Assembly (NCBI GenBank): GCA_009809945.1
Contig: WTPW01000369.1
Coordinates: forward strand, 69,428 to 133,427
Origin: Gigaspora margarita
Lineage: Eukaryota > Glomeromycota > Glomeromycetes > Diversisporales > Gigasporaceae
Direction of reading: 5' to 3'
Length of the DNA stretch: 64,000 bases
The stretch's first letter is position 1. The number at the start of each line of letters is the position of its first letter. The notes beneath the pieces were generated by a model. The model searched no databases and was not told where the DNA came from. It saw nothing but the letters and a program-made list of their open reading frames with translations. Below, one piece after another: positions 1 to 11,016 of this stretch. The position numbers and the translations under genes were made by a program.

Positions 1-549
1 GCAGGACAAGTTATTCGACAGGCACGAACAATCGATCAGATGCATGGTAGCAATTCGTTTACTAACACATTTTCCGAAGATCACAATATTAGATATTCGG
101 CCAAGCAGTTAGAATATCTTGAAAAGAATGCTGCACTTTTCTTATTAGGTCTTTTTACGGATGTGTATGCGAATATCGGTGAATCAAAAACGGTTATAGT
201 GGATGAAGATTCTGAAACTGAATTATATGAATTTCCGGCACTAGGAGCTAAAGTTGATATCAAGATATTACCAATGGCTTGGAATACAGTGCATCCTCCT
301 CGAGAAGACAGGCATTGCGATATGGAAGGTTGTATAGATCCTTGCGAGGTAGGTTGCATTTTAATTTGTGGGCACGCTTATCATTTTGAATGTTTTTTAT
401 TCAAGTTAGAGAGTCAATGCCGGTATTGCATNGACTACCTTGTAAGTGGGATTAAAAGTAATTGTAAGGCTTTTCAAAAAACTTTGGAGACATTCGGTAA
501 AATAGAAATAGATAAGGATGTAAAGGAGGCAGGTGATACTAAAACCTGA
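1..549 (+). CDS. C-terminal part of a RING-H2-like zinc-finger protein (5' end outside window)
   Basis: The frame is open from base 1, so the gene starts before the window; the first in-frame ATG is at 40. Near the C-terminus there is a RING-H2-like cluster: C-x4-C, then C-G-H-AYH-FEC (spacing C-x-H-x2-H-x2-C) and a final C-RY-C. Such domains usually act in ubiquitin ligation, but the full protein is unseen and I do not recognise the N-terminal part. The frame stops at TGA 547-549, yet it stays open afterwards for 33 more codons to TAA 649-651 with similar composition. The TGA therefore looks like a recent nonsense mutation or the copy is a pseudogene. One ambiguous base lies in the Cys-rich part (432). 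It could belong to a mobile element, since a second RING protein occurs in the Polinton-like element at 41733. Confidence 0.6.
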   Translation, partial: AGQVIRQARTIDQMHGSNSFTNTFSEDHNIRYSAKQLEYLEKNAALFLLGLFTDVYANIGESKTVIVDEDSETELYEFPALGAKVDIKILPMAWNTVHPPREDRHCDMEGCIDPCEVGCILICGHAYHFECFLFKLESQCRYCXDYLVSGIKSNCKAFQKTLETFGKIEIDKDVKEAGDTKT

Positions 550-703
550 GAAACTCATGATAGTACTAATGTTAGCGTCGAGGGCCTTTCATTAAATAAT
601 AATATAGATTTACAAATCGAAAAGGCAATGAATGTTTTAATAGATGCATAATTATATGTTATTATAAAAAATGTAATTTTTTTTTTTAAAAAATAAATAA
701 ATT

Positions 704-770
704 TATTATTATTTTTATTACAACTATTTTTATTACAATTATTTTTATTACAATGATTTTATTACAATTT
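704..770 (+). repeat. Simple repeat, ATTTTTATTACA-type
   Basis: The unit ATTTTTATTACA is repeated with small changes about five times. A related array lies near 63355-63500. Confidence 0.7.
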
Positions 771-1299
771 AATAATCAGTATGAAACAAATCACCATAAT
801 TTAAATTACAAAACAATAAAATAATCATCATTTTTTAATTAACTTTTGTTTGGGATTTTTTTTTCCTAGCTCTGCACATTTTCGATAATAAGCGAATGGC
901 TTATGTTTGTCTTTTGTAACCTAATTTACAATAATAACAATAATATGAGCATTCATTCGGATAATAGAATCCAACTTAAGAAATATGAACTAGTGGGTTG
1001 AGAATACGTTACCTGGTACGAATATCTTGACGACTCATAACCGATTTTCAAACAATTTTATATTTGGCTTCGACTTCTGTGTAGAATAGACTTTAAGTAC
1101 TGTCCGGCATTAGCCGGAACTATGAAAATGGAGTAAGCTAGAAATTAGGTTGCGCAAAAAAAAAAGAATAACGGTTCGTTTGTAAAATGTGGAAGATCAT
1201 ATATATATATATGTAATTGAAATTAGCCAATCATAATTTAAAGAAATTAATCAGATGATCTACGAAAGCTAACCAATCACATCGAATGTTCGCTATACT

Positions 1300-1447
1300 T
1301 TGTTTACATAGTAATTTTATATAGTCGGCCAATCGTTTTTTAAAGATAACTCAGCAACCACCAGGCCAATTTGGACGATCTCACCACCTTTAGATTCGTC
1401 TCAGTGAGCTCTACAACTTTCAATTAGTGGCCCTTGGCTGTTAACAT
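1300..1447 (+). repeat. Single arm of the GTTTACATA foldback family
   Basis: The stretch runs from TGTTTACATAG through TATATAGTCGGCCAATCG to GAGCTCTACAACTTTC. It matches one arm of the two complete foldbacks at 20549-21907 and 32173-32629. The opposite arm is missing, so this is a truncated or half-deleted copy. Confidence 0.6.
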
Positions 1448-1774
1448 AGTACGAAAAAAAATTATATTTGAACAATTGTCAAAAAATCTTGGCATGTCCT
1501 GCTTATGTAATTTACATAGTGATCTGTGTCACGTTACACTATGATTATGCACCTGATGACTGGCGGATCATCAATTAAACATATATAAAAATTGCTGAAT
1601 TATTGTAACATGGCTATAAATATAAGCAATAAATTTGGTAAATCAAATATTACTTACCGTCGGAAACTTAACATATTTGATGCGTTGATTGGGTTGAATT
1701 ACTAAAATAAATATACTAAACTATGCTTTGAATTCAATTTGAGAAAATAAATATCATTACCTGCATTTACTATA

Positions 1775-2163
1775 TGGGACCTTTGCTAGGAAAATCACCC
1801 TTCGAGATTTTCTGACCAGGCAAATTCAAACAAACTTAGACCAGAATATCGGTCTTATTTACATGTATTTAATTAACTACAGAATCAATAAAGTAAAGGC
1901 TGATTTACATGTAAATAAGACCGATATTCTGGTCTATACTACCATATACTAAATTATACCATTTTTTTAATTCACCGCGGATATAAGATGCAGATGGTCT
2001 ATTAGAAGGATCAGCATCCATACATTTATTTGCTAATTTGATGTGCATTCAAGAGTGTCTTTAGCAAATTCAGGATGTAATCCATTATCCATTACATATT
2101 AAGTTTGTCCGAATTTGCCTGGTTGGAAAATCATGAAGGGTGATTTTTCTTGCAAAGGTCCCA
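1775..2163. repeat. Inverted-repeat element with ~65-bp arms, candidate TA target site
   Basis: The arms TGGGACCTTTGC...GGCAAATTC (left) and GAATTTGCC...GCAAAGGTCCCA (right) match over about 65 bp with few changes. Both ends are flanked by TA. Inside lies a smaller palindrome (about 1841-1937, core AGACCAGAATATCGGTCT) and a decayed kinase tail. Either a TA-inserting DNA transposon picked up a kinase fragment, or the locus is an inverted segmental duplication. Confidence 0.55.
1960..2092 (-). pseudogene. Protein kinase C-terminal fragment
   Basis: On the reverse strand this encodes a kinase C-lobe tail of the type seen in tyrosine-kinase-like kinases: a GLHPEFAKDT-like helix followed, after a frameshift, by NKCMDADPSNRPSA, with the conserved Cys and the Arg-Pro of subdomain XI. 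The frame changes once and no start is present. It is a relic, not a gene. A second, larger kinase fragment lies on the same strand at 2358-3055. Confidence 0.6.
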
Positions 2164-2357
2164 TATTAACAGATTTAAAAAATATAAGTGTTATTTCTGG
2201 TTTAAAGAGTTTTGAAATATTCAAAAATCGATCTGTATAAATATTTTGTGGATTTGAATTGTGCGATTTGACTTGATTATATGTTAAGAAATTTTTGTTT
2301 TAAGTCTTTAATATTTTTAACTTACTTATATAATTCAGTTTCTTCATCTTCCAAATC

Positions 2358-3055
2358 ATAATTGGTCGGTATTAGCCTTTTTGGCTTTCATTAATAAATT
2401 TTCAACTGTCTTCTCAGCTTTTTTAGTGTCCCCATCGTTAATTGCCTTTTCTTTAATTTGTTCAACTTGTTCAGGAGTTTGGGCCTGACTAATAGCCCCT
2501 TGGTATTTTGATTTTTGGGCTCAAAAATTAATACAACGTATTAACTAATTCTTCAGCAGTTGGTCTGCTTCGAGGTTCTGCATCTAAGCATTTATTCATC
2601 AGATCCAAAAATAATTGAGGAGCTTTGCATTTAATTTTGGGCCTATAGCCAAGACAAATGCATGTTGCTAGCTTTTCGTTGTATGGAATATCATGAAATG
2701 GAGGATATCCAGTAAAAACTTCTGACATAATTATTCTGAAAGAATAAATATCTGATTTTTAAGTGTCGTTTGTATATAGTACTTCTGGAGCAATATACGG
2801 AAGTACACAAAAAGTCCTTTAAAATTTGAGTTTTGTGATCCTAGCTTACATAAACCAAAATCAGTAATATAAGAATGATTAACTAATATTGCCAGAATGA
2901 AAATCTTTGTGCACTAAATCGGCTGCTACTTTAGAAGCCCAATTTAATTCACAATATTTACTATCTAACAATTTTCTGAGACTTCTCTGCTTTGTGTACT
3001 CCATAACTATCCTATAGTTACCATATTTTGGGCTCTTGGTTATTCCCTAAATCGC
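2358..3055 (-). pseudogene. Tyrosine-kinase-like protein kinase, decayed
   Basis: Reading from 3055 downwards on the reverse strand, successive kinase landmarks appear in different frames. They are a hinge region like IVMEY, a catalytic loop HKDFHSGNI, a relic of the ITDFGLC activation segment, a PYIAPEVL motif, then SDIYSF and an open stretch at 2728-2528 with GYPPFHD and NKCLDAEPRSRPTAEEL. A charged tail follows to TGA at 2358. At least three stops or frameshifts interrupt it, and the N-lobe with the ATP-binding loop is missing. Large families of such kinases are known in arbuscular mycorrhizal fungi; this copy cannot make a full kinase. Confidence 0.75.
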
Positions 3056-3476
3056 TATTGCAGAATCGCCCCAGATTTTTAACCTAAATTATTAATTAGA
3101 GTAAATAAGATTATTACACTTTAATAATAATAAAACAAGTATGGAGTTTGTGGCATTTCTCGCCAATTACCTTCCCTCTCCCAAACTTGCAATCAAGAAG
3201 GGGGTCTGGCAATATAAGCCGTTAAACTCTTTTTTGGTTAATTCAACATTTAATTTTTGGGCTAATTGGTTGATAATTAATCAAAACCAACCAGCAAGAA
3301 AAAGTAAAAAAAATTTTAGAAAGAGAAAAAATTGTTTATGAAATTTAGCTGCAAAAAGGGTCATAAATCCTATCTCCAAAGCGAGGTATTCTAATTTGCT
3401 ACCTTTTGATCTGCAATTGCCTTGATATTTGCTAGAGAGTTGGTGCATTAATTTTTTTTTGTAGCTGTTGTTGCGA
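3056..3476. other. Unassigned stretch
   Basis: A 66-codon frame at 3141-3341 (+) is open and continues past its stop with protein-like composition, but I recognise no domain and do not call a gene. Confidence 0.4.
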
Positions 3477-3640
3477 AGACCATCCAGGCAGTTGAAAAGA
3501 AATCAGGCCAGAGTTTGACTATCGTTCAAATAATTTTGGTAGGTGGTTCCACTCGTATACCAATGGTGAAAATCTTGCTTAAAACCAAATTCAGCAAGAA
3601 AAAAATTATCAATCTGTCAATCCTGACGAAGTGGATATTT
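3477..3640 (+). pseudogene. Hsp70-family fragment
   Basis: The forward strand encodes KTIQAVEKKSG followed by ILVGGSTRIPMVKILL, the nearly invariant LVGGSTRIP motif of the Hsp70 nucleotide-binding domain. The usual SVNPDE motif follows but is split by a frameshift. Only about 55 residues are recognisable and no start, ATP-binding N-terminus or substrate domain is visible. Hsp70 proteins are ATP-driven chaperones; this piece is non-functional. It may be a segmental or retro-copied relic next to the kinase relic. Confidence 0.75.
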
Positions 3641-4254
3641 GTGCATTCATCTATACATTCATTTGATATTCAAGCCCTGTAATATCCATCAAGCCATACT
3701 GCCTTAAAAATAGTGCCAAAACCTCTTTAACAAGATACTTTATATATTAAAAATTCAGTGCAGCACAAAATAAAGGATGGGTGGGATGTTCTGGATATGA
3801 ACTAGGTGAACTATTACCACTTCATTAGTTGCTTGGGTCAATAGAAAAGGCGTTGAGTTTGGAAGCAAAAAAAAGTTTTAATACCCAATTAACTTATTCG
3901 TTATATACCGTATTACTTGTCTGAATTTGCTCCCTAAACAAACTTTTTAGGGATACTGATCTATACTGATCTTTTTTCTCAAAAGTTGTACGAAGAGTTA
4001 AAGAACACAATAATATGCTCTAAAAAATTTTATTATGTGAAACTATGAGTTGCCAATTGACAATGTGGTTTTTCATAGTAAGGGTTTCTTTAAAATTTTT
4101 TTATATTGTGTAACCCAGTAATCTTCAAGCCAATCAAATCGAATGTCCGCCATGCTGTAATAAATGAAAATATATCATGCCTCTGAGATTGGATCTGAAC
4201 AATTTTTTACATTCGAATTCTCTCAATAAAAAAATTTGAATAGTATAAAAATTG

Positions 4255-6130
4255 TTCAGACCTAGTATTTGTACCCAGATCGGGTACTATCCAGTTATTC
4301 GCAGATGATTCAGATATCCGGATTATAATCACAGCTAACCGGGTATGTATATCCGGATAATATCCCAAATAGTAAAAATCTGAATATCCGGGTTAGGCTA
4401 TCCGGGTTGGGCTATCCAGTTAGCTATCCGGGTAGGCTATCCAGGTTAAGTTATAATATTTTGCAATATTTCAAAATATTTCAAAATACTTTGAAATATT
4501 TCTAACTATAACGAGTAGTGATTTTTACCACCTCTGATTAAATGACATATAAATTAAAAATTGATACGTTTCAGTATTATCGAACTATTGCATCATTTTT
4601 GACAATTTTTACAATATATTTTTATTAATTTATTATTTAATGAATTTTAGGCTATATGCAACTAGATTACATAACATATAAATTAAAATTGATACATTTC
4701 AGTATTTTCGAACTATTGCATCACTTTTGATAATTTTTATAGTATATTTATTTAACGGATTTTAGACTACGTGCAACTAATACACCCATACACCACTTTA
4801 TTATAGATATTATACTTTGTGTTGCTTCGCGGGCCCACTTCGACCAAAACTCGGTATCAACNACGAAAGTATTCNAGTAACGGTAAAAGTGANACATAAC
4901 GACCACCTACCAAATGATACTTATTAGTTGAAAAGAAGAATTAGATAGTACTGCACGAATGCAACACTGAAAACACGAAAGAATACATAACTGACTCGTC
5001 ACCTAGAATTGAATTCAATACGCTAATGACATGGTGAATCATGCCAACACGACACCAAAACGAGAACAAAGTACCAATTATGTATGATCAAAACTCGACA
5101 CCAACGACGAAAGTATTCTATAATGGTAAAAGCGAGGATCTACTCCAATGACACACATTACCTGAAAGGAATAGTTGGTTAGTACTGCACGAACGCAATA
5201 CTAAAAATATGAAAAAAAGGAAAGAATACTTAACTGACGCATTAGCCCAAAACTGAATTCAACACACTAACCGCATGGTGAATCATACCAACTGACACCA
5301 AAACGAGAACAAAGTATCAAATATGTACGAACAAAACTCAGCACCAACGACGAAAGTATTCCATAATGGTAAAAGCGAGAAGAGTTGGTTAGTACTGCAC
5401 GCAATACTAAAAATATGAAAAAAGNAAAGAATACTTAACTGACGCATCAGCCCAAATCGAATTCAACACACTAACGGCGTGGTGAATNACACCAANGCGA
5501 CACCAAAANNAGAACAAAGTACCAAANATGCCAAACAAACTCGGCANCAANGACNAAAATATTCCATAAGGGTAAAGCGAGAATCTATTCCAACAACATA
5601 TTACCNGTAAAGAAAAGTTAGTACTGCATGAACACAAAATACAAAACTGAAAACAAGAAAAAGAAAGAAATACTTAACTGACGTACCAACCCAAAGCCAA
5701 TTTTCAAACCTGAATGCAGTTAACAAAATAAATAATATATATAATAAGAAATAGAAAAAAAACAGCGAATAGACAATAGACAAATAAATAGAGTTTATTA
5801 GTTTTTGTTTGTTTGTAGTTTGAGTTTTTTTTTTAAAAATGTTTAGATTGCACGGAAATAAATTTTTATCTTGAGTTTGTAGAATAAAAAAGAACGAATA
5901 ATTAAAAAAAAATTTTTTTTATGCATGTGACCTGTCGGGTTGGGTGACCCATACAGGTCGCCCGACCCGGGTCACACTAATTAACTCTACTCACTATCCG
6001 GGTATATCGGGTAGAATTTTATATCCGGATATATCCGTCGATCATCCGGGTTATCCGAAAGGTTATCCGTCGGGTAACCCGGATAGCATATTTTTGATCG
6101 GGTACAATCACTATTCAGACCTGATCATGG
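4255..6130. mobile_element. Putative non-autonomous element with TATCCGGGT-rich inverted ends and satellite interior
   Basis: Both ends are rich in TATCCGGGT and GGGTA motifs (4270-4450 and 5990-6110). The outermost sequences match in inverted orientation (CAGACCTAGT...GTACCC left, GGGTACAAT...CAGACCTG right). The interior is a ~240-bp tandem repeat. I see no transposase. Insertion-site duplications could not be defined. Confidence 0.5.
4845..5690 (+). repeat. Tandem repeat, unit ~200-245 bp, nearly four copies
   Basis: The landmark AACTCGGTATCAACNACGAA recurs, with variation, at about 4852, 5089, 5333 and 5535. Each is followed by CAAAGTAT/GGTAAAAGYGA and a TACTGCACGAA block. Ambiguous bases cluster in the first and last copies, as expected when near-identical repeats are collapsed by assembly. 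No coding role is seen. Confidence 0.75.
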
Positions 6131-6198
6131 GATCGCGATATATTTACAATTCTTTACAATTCGCCAAATTACCCCTTTTTACCTTAGTACATATTTTT

Positions 6199-6269
6199 AA
6201 AAATCGTACTATACTGATCTGCTATTATATTAAACCTATATATTAGCAGAACAGTATGGTACGATTTGA
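6199..6269. repeat. Short palindromic MITE (AAATCGTACTATACTGATC)
   Basis: Left arm AAATCGTACTATACTGATC and right arm GAACAGTATGGTACGATTT pair around an AT-rich centre. Related sequences recur at 7655-7788 and near 7880-7945. Confidence 0.6.
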
Positions 6270-6681
6270 TAAACCCAATAAGAAAATTGGACCAGATTGG
6301 GTATGGTCCAGATTGGTACAGATTCCGTGGACCGTGTGGGAATGTATGCCTGTTCCAAATGGACCATAAATGGCTCAGGTTTTGCAGCAGTTTGCTAGTT
6401 CGAATTGGCGCGGGATTTAGCATAGGTGGACATAAATTCACGAGCAACCATGATAACGATGTGAATTAACTATTAAACTATCAATTTACATAAGTAATCA
6501 ATATAAGATGAACAAGCTAACTGCATATGAAGCAATATTTTGTAAGAAATTTAAGCTTCATTAGTGAAATCATGAGATATCGCTCTTTTTTTTAAAAAAA
6601 AAATCACTTACTGAACTTTCGCTCTCTACGAAACAAGCCAACATGTATTACGAGCCAACACATGTGTAACGTACACATACG

Positions 6682-7055
6682 GACGGTAGTAGCTCACGCA
6701 CAAAAATTTTCTGGTCATGTGATTTTTATGGCACAATCCAATCATATTTTGAGATTAGGTGTAACGTGAAAATCAAAACAAACGAATAAAGCGAAAGAAT
6801 TAAAGTAATAATCAAGTAGTTAGGGTTTGGGTTAGTTGATTGGTTAGAGCGCTGCTTATGCCAAAATTTTCAAGGAATTCTTTTGTTAATGCGCAGAAGA
6901 CGATTTCATAGACAAACTTTAGGGTTATTAGTGATTTTTGATGAAAAATTATAAAAAGCGCGATTTTTACGTTACACCTGATCCTGAAATTCAATTGGTT
7001 TGCGCCACGATGAGTCACGTGACCATAAAATTTTTTGTGGGTGAGCTACGTAGGT
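6682..7055. mobile_element. MITE, ~374 bp, 10-bp target-site duplication
   Basis: The ends GTAGCTCACGCACAAAA (left) and TTTTTTGTGGGTGAGCTAC (right) form ~40-bp inverted repeats. Exactly TACACATACG is found on both sides (6672-6681 and 7056-7065). A paralogous copy of the flanking DNA at 28921-29300 lacks the insert. The interior has TTAGGGTTTGGGTTAG and AGGTGTAACG motifs. A 9-10-bp duplication suggests a Mutator-like mobiliser (inference). Confidence 0.8.
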
Positions 7056-7218
7056 TACACATACGTGCCATCTGAATGCGCCATTTCATGATATTACGTG
7101 CCACCCTTTCCATAATGTCCGTGCCATTTTACCGTGCCATTCCGTGAAACGTTCCTGTACGTACCACATTACGGATCTGGTAGCTATACAATGAAGTTGA
7201 CAGTACGTAGGATCGATT

Positions 7219-7446
7219 TACCCGTCACATGACTTTCCGGCATCAATTGTCTTTGAGAAAAAAATTGATTTATGTTGGGGGTTTGGTTCATGTTGGTGGT
7301 TAGAAGGAGCATTATATATTTGTTAGGCCAGAAAAACGATTTGCTAGCATAAATCTTACGATAAACAAAACAAACGAATTTCGTTACGTTACACCTGATC
7401 CTGATTTTTAATTGACAATTGACGTCGGAATATCACGTGACCGGTA
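7219..7446. mobile_element. MITE, ~228 bp, CCGTCACATGA inverted repeats
   Basis: Left end ACCCGTCACATGACTTTCC and right end GGAATATCACGTGACCGGT, continuing into CATCAATTGTC / GACAATTGACG, form ~32-bp imperfect inverted repeats. The interior shares GTTACACCTGATCCTGA with the neighbouring 374-bp MITE, so the two are related. No clear duplication found. Confidence 0.6.
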
Positions 7447-7654
7447 AATTGTTCAAGCATTCATTCTTTCATTTTTGATTTATTATCAAAATTGAACTTA
7501 ATTTCTACAATAAAGAAAAATTAGTGTGATAAAAACATTGAAAAATATATCATGTGTGAAACTTACATTAAAGATATCTAGTCCGCTTATCAATTATTCA
7601 AGGAAATAAATATAACGTTAACACTAAAAAAATGTAAAAATTGTATAGCTACCA

Positions 7655-7788
7655 AATCAGTATGGTATGGTATGGTGTGGATTTTATCAAAGCGTAAACA
7701 TACTGTTCTGCTAATATATATATTTAATATAATAGCAGATCAATATGGTACTGTTTGATAAAATTGCATCCATACCATACTGATCTGG
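7655..7788. mobile_element. MITE, CAGTATGGTATGG family
   Basis: Left arm CAGTATGGTATGG...GATTTTATCAAA and right arm TTTGATAAAAT...CCATACCATACTG pair over ~60 bp around ATATATAT. Same family as 6199-6269. Confidence 0.6.
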
Positions 7789-8276
7789 CATGCGTACCAT
7801 ACTGATTTTCTATAATCCCATCAGTATAGTACACCGAATTTGCGCCATACTAATCCGGTGTTATATATATATATTAGTTTTAGGGTTAGGATTATAGCTG
7901 ATCAGTATGGTAAGGTTTTTAAAAATGTACTGATGTGCTATAATTTCGGTATTGCGAATACCCTTATACAGTACGTACTATAAAATTCAGATAATTCATA
8001 CCATATTTGATTGATTCATGATTTACCCTATAGATGCGGGCATATTTACATCACTAGTTACGTCTCAATTTTGCTTTATTTTATAACCCGATTTTTTATA
8101 TAGGACGTAACTAAGGATGCCAAAAGTCTGCGTCTATAATTTACCGTAAAAAATTTTTATAAATTGACACACAATACTATATGTGGTTAAGGTTGGTTTG
8201 GTACTAGCGTGATTAAACAAGTTAATGAATTTGAATTGGATGAACATCTTGATAATACTTGCTCATCGATATATTA

Positions 8277-8424
8277 GGGGGTCGGCTAAAGCGGAGTGAA
8301 ATTTGGTTAGGGTTAGGGTTACCTTTTTGATGCATTTATTGTTAGAAGGTTATATAGATATCAATAATGTAATTTATGCAGTGTGTAGATCATATATTGA
8401 ATTAACTCTGCTTTAGCCGACCCC
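8277..8424. mobile_element. MITE copy 1, GGGGTCGGCTAAAGC ends
   Basis: About 148 bp with inverted ends GGGGTCGGCTAAAGCGGAG and CTCTGCTTTAGCCGACCCC. The interior contains GGTTAGGGTTAGGGTT (8305-8320). A near-identical copy lies inverted at 8647-8793. GGGG-type ends resemble PIF/Harbinger-derived MITEs, but no 3-bp duplication is clean. Confidence 0.75.
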
Positions 8425-8646
8425 CATTTTTCGAAAATTTTTGGTCGGAATTTTTGCCGCCCGGATTATCTGATAATCACTAATTTTCTTGGCGATTCTT
8501 TTAGTTCGTAGTTTTATGTCGATCTACCAACCAATAAAATCATGGTTATATCCAAGCGTGCTAAAACTAATATAGCAATATAATAGTTATTTTTTAACGA
8601 TTTGATTGGTTATACAACCCGTGATCAAAATGTTAAGACTAATATA

Positions 8647-8793
8647 GGGGTCGGCTAAAGCGGAGTTAATTCAATATATGATCTACACACTGCATAAATT
8701 ACATTATTGATATCTATATAACCTTCTAACAATAAATGCATCAAAAAGGTAACCCTAACCCTAACCAAATTTCACTCCGCTTTAGCCGACCCC
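8647..8793. mobile_element. MITE copy 2, inverted relative to copy 1
   Basis: Same length and ends as the element at 8277-8424 and nearly identical over its whole length in reverse orientation, including AACCCTAACCCTAACC at 8751-8766. The two copies, 220 bp apart, could form a large cruciform. Confidence 0.75.
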
Positions 8794-8917
8794 TTATTTA
8801 GCATTTTTTCGCCCAAAATAGTTTGTTAATATTAGGTAATCAAACAACGAAAGCAAATTTGGCAAATTCACATTTCACGAGTTTAAGAGAGTTGTTTAAG
8901 GGCGTTAACTATGTGTT

Positions 8918-9480
8918 TTCAAAAGTTATAATTCCCTTTCTAGTGAAGAAAATTCGATCAGTAACTTGCAACTGATTAAAAATAATGCGAACGGTTTTAA
9001 AACCATATATAAATTTTAGTAGACCTCTATAACCAGTGTTGGACTCGTTTATAAGTCCAGTAAAACTGAACTGGAACTGGACTTATAAATTGGTCCACTG
9101 GACCTATAAGTCCAGTAGTCCAGTTTATAAGTTTAGTAGAGCGGACTTTTGATCCAGAGCCCAACACTGTCTATAACCTAATCGTTTAAATAGTACTATT
9201 AAAATGTTATAACTCTCTTTCTAATACTGTAATAAAACAAATTCAATTCTGTAACTTGCAAATGATATAAAAATAACGTAGCTTTAAAACTATGTTGCCA
9301 TATTGATTCCCAAATTTTAGCAGGTCTCTAACTATTTGAATTTATTAAATTTATAAGTTTAGGCAATTAATAAAATGAATTGAAAATATCTCAACATAGT
9401 TTTAAAACTACACTATTTATATCGTTTGCAAGTTACAGAATCGAAATTGCTTTACTAAAAAGAGAGTTATAACATTATAA
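8918..9480. repeat. Degenerate direct and inverted repeat block
   Basis: The block TTATAATTCCCTTTCTA...GTAACTTGCAACTGAT...TTTTAAAACCATA recurs in direct orientation near 9205-9310 and inverted near 9390-9475 (GTTTTAAAACTACA...TTGCAAGTTACAG...GAGAGTTATAAC). No coding role is visible. The hAT-like MITE at 9034 is inserted in its first unit. Confidence 0.55.
9034..9169. mobile_element. hAT-like MITE, 136 bp, 8-bp target-site duplication
   Basis: It starts CAGTGTTGG and ends CCAACACTG, the classical hAT terminal form. TCTATAAC is duplicated exactly on both sides (9026-9033 and 9170-9177). The interior consists of repeated GGACTTATAAGTCCAG-type palindromes. No transposase; mobilised in trans. Confidence 0.9.
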
Positions 9481-9749
9481 TAATTCATAGTTTTTACTAT
9501 AAAATTATTGTCCGAAGCGTAGCGAGGAAACTATAGTACAGCAATGGACATGATTTTGTGTTGAATTCCAGTCACGTGCGCACATGTTAGCTAATCAGCT
9601 ATAGAGATCGTCACGGATCAGCCCGATGTTTATTCTTGCCTTCGGACACAAACGGTATCCGTTTTCCTAGTAATAAATTGATCAAACCTTTACATAGTAG
9701 GCCAATCATATAATGCACTATGTTTGTAAATTATTTAACGTGGAACACC
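9178..9749. other. Non-coding, repeat-derived
   Basis: Holds the rest of the degenerate repeat block and an unassigned AT-rich stretch; no gene. Confidence 0.5.
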
Positions 9750-9757
9750 CCAATTAG

Positions 9758-9992
9758 CAGGGATGGCATTTCACAATGTCCAATTGATTTCAAATTTTTT
9801 TGGACATATGGGGTTTTTGCCTTGAAAATGACCCTATGAGACATTGTTACACAAGATTTTTATTAAGAAAAACATAGTAAATCTATTTTTAGAAAAAAAA
9901 ATTCAAGGCAAAGACCCCATATGTCCAATTGAAATTGGACATATGTCCAAAAAAAATTAAAATCAATTGGACATTGTGGCATGCCATCCTAG
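9758..9992. mobile_element. hAT-like MITE, 235 bp, 8-bp target-site duplication
   Basis: Ends CAGGGATGGCA and TGCCATCCTAG are inverted repeats that extend through CACAATGTCCAATTGAT to ~70 bp. CCAATTAG is duplicated exactly (9750-9757 and 9993-10000). An internal palindrome GGACATATGGGG/CCCCATATGTCC is present. Both terminal form and duplication length fit hAT. Confidence 0.85.
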
Positions 9993-10000
9993 CCAATTAG

Positions 10001-11016
10001 TGTTCCAAATCGTTAGTTGAAAAACCAACTAGTTGGCAACTTTCAACTAATCGATTTAAAAAAAAATTTAAACAACTAATCGATTTATTATCAACTGATT
10101 CGATTACAATTAATTGTTAGTTATCAACTAGATATCACTTACTATAATTTATTTTTATTATTACTAATCGTAGTGATATAACAGAAATCACAACCATTGA
10201 TTGGTAATTAATCGGGTTGAGATGTATCTAATGTATTTTTTTATTTCAACTTTGCCAGTTTTCAATGTGTTTTACTCAATCTTGGTATCTTCCAAAGCAT
10301 AAAGGCACTATTCTTCGTATATAATATGAATTGCTCGGGTACCAATCATAGAGTCAATACTTTACTTACAGTCGTCATTTTTTTCAATTTTCACTAATTG
10401 AAAATGATTTGGGCGATGCTTGACGTATCAGATTAATAATAATAATAATAATCATAATAATAAACGTTGTCATATTTATTAATGATATTAATAATTTAAG
10501 TGGTTCTTTTAGTGTCACATGTTTCTTTTTTTTTTTTTTTNATTATACTTGAATCGTTTTATATATTATATTTGAATCGACCTTTTTTTTTTTTTAAATC
10601 ACTACTGGATATTAGACCTACCATTGAATGATAGGTTAGATTTAACCATTTTTAATCAAATTTACAGTATATAATCTATTATAGTACAGCTTGGATCCAT
10701 TATATTAAATTTAACGGAAATCTGTCGGATTTTATTATTAAATTTAGCATACAAATCCAAGTTCTATTATTGTGGTTATAATTAATGTTGACGATTTTAC
10801 CGGTCAACCCAAATTTGTTTTGCCATTTCGGCCAAAAAAACATATGAATTTGGCCGAATTGGCCGTTTTTTGGCCGGGCAAAATTATAAACACTGGTTAT
10901 AATATTCTGCGAAAGATAAGGAACAATCTACGTCTTTTCAAATTTCCATTACATAATAAGCATGAAAATGACAGTCATATGAGTGTACGTGAAAATCAAA
11001 ATAGTCGAATCAAGCA
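10001..11016. other. Non-coding AT-rich stretch
   Basis: It contains an (AAT)n run at 10433-10464, T-runs near 10528 and 10582, and an 84-codon frame at 10772-11026 (+). That frame overlaps a TTGGCC-rich palindromic patch and the start of a tandem repeat. I see no gene. Confidence 0.5.

Larger units (their letters stand above)
652..1774. other. Non-coding AT-rich stretch
   Basis: No coding sequence is supported here. It holds a simple repeat near 704-770, an (AT) run near 1201-1211 and a half copy of the foldback family near 1300-1447, listed separately. Confidence 0.6.

Noticed and set aside
8305..8766. A chromosome end or telomere fusion
   Set aside because: The TTAGGG-like tracts are only 2-3 units long and lie in the middle of bounded MITEs.
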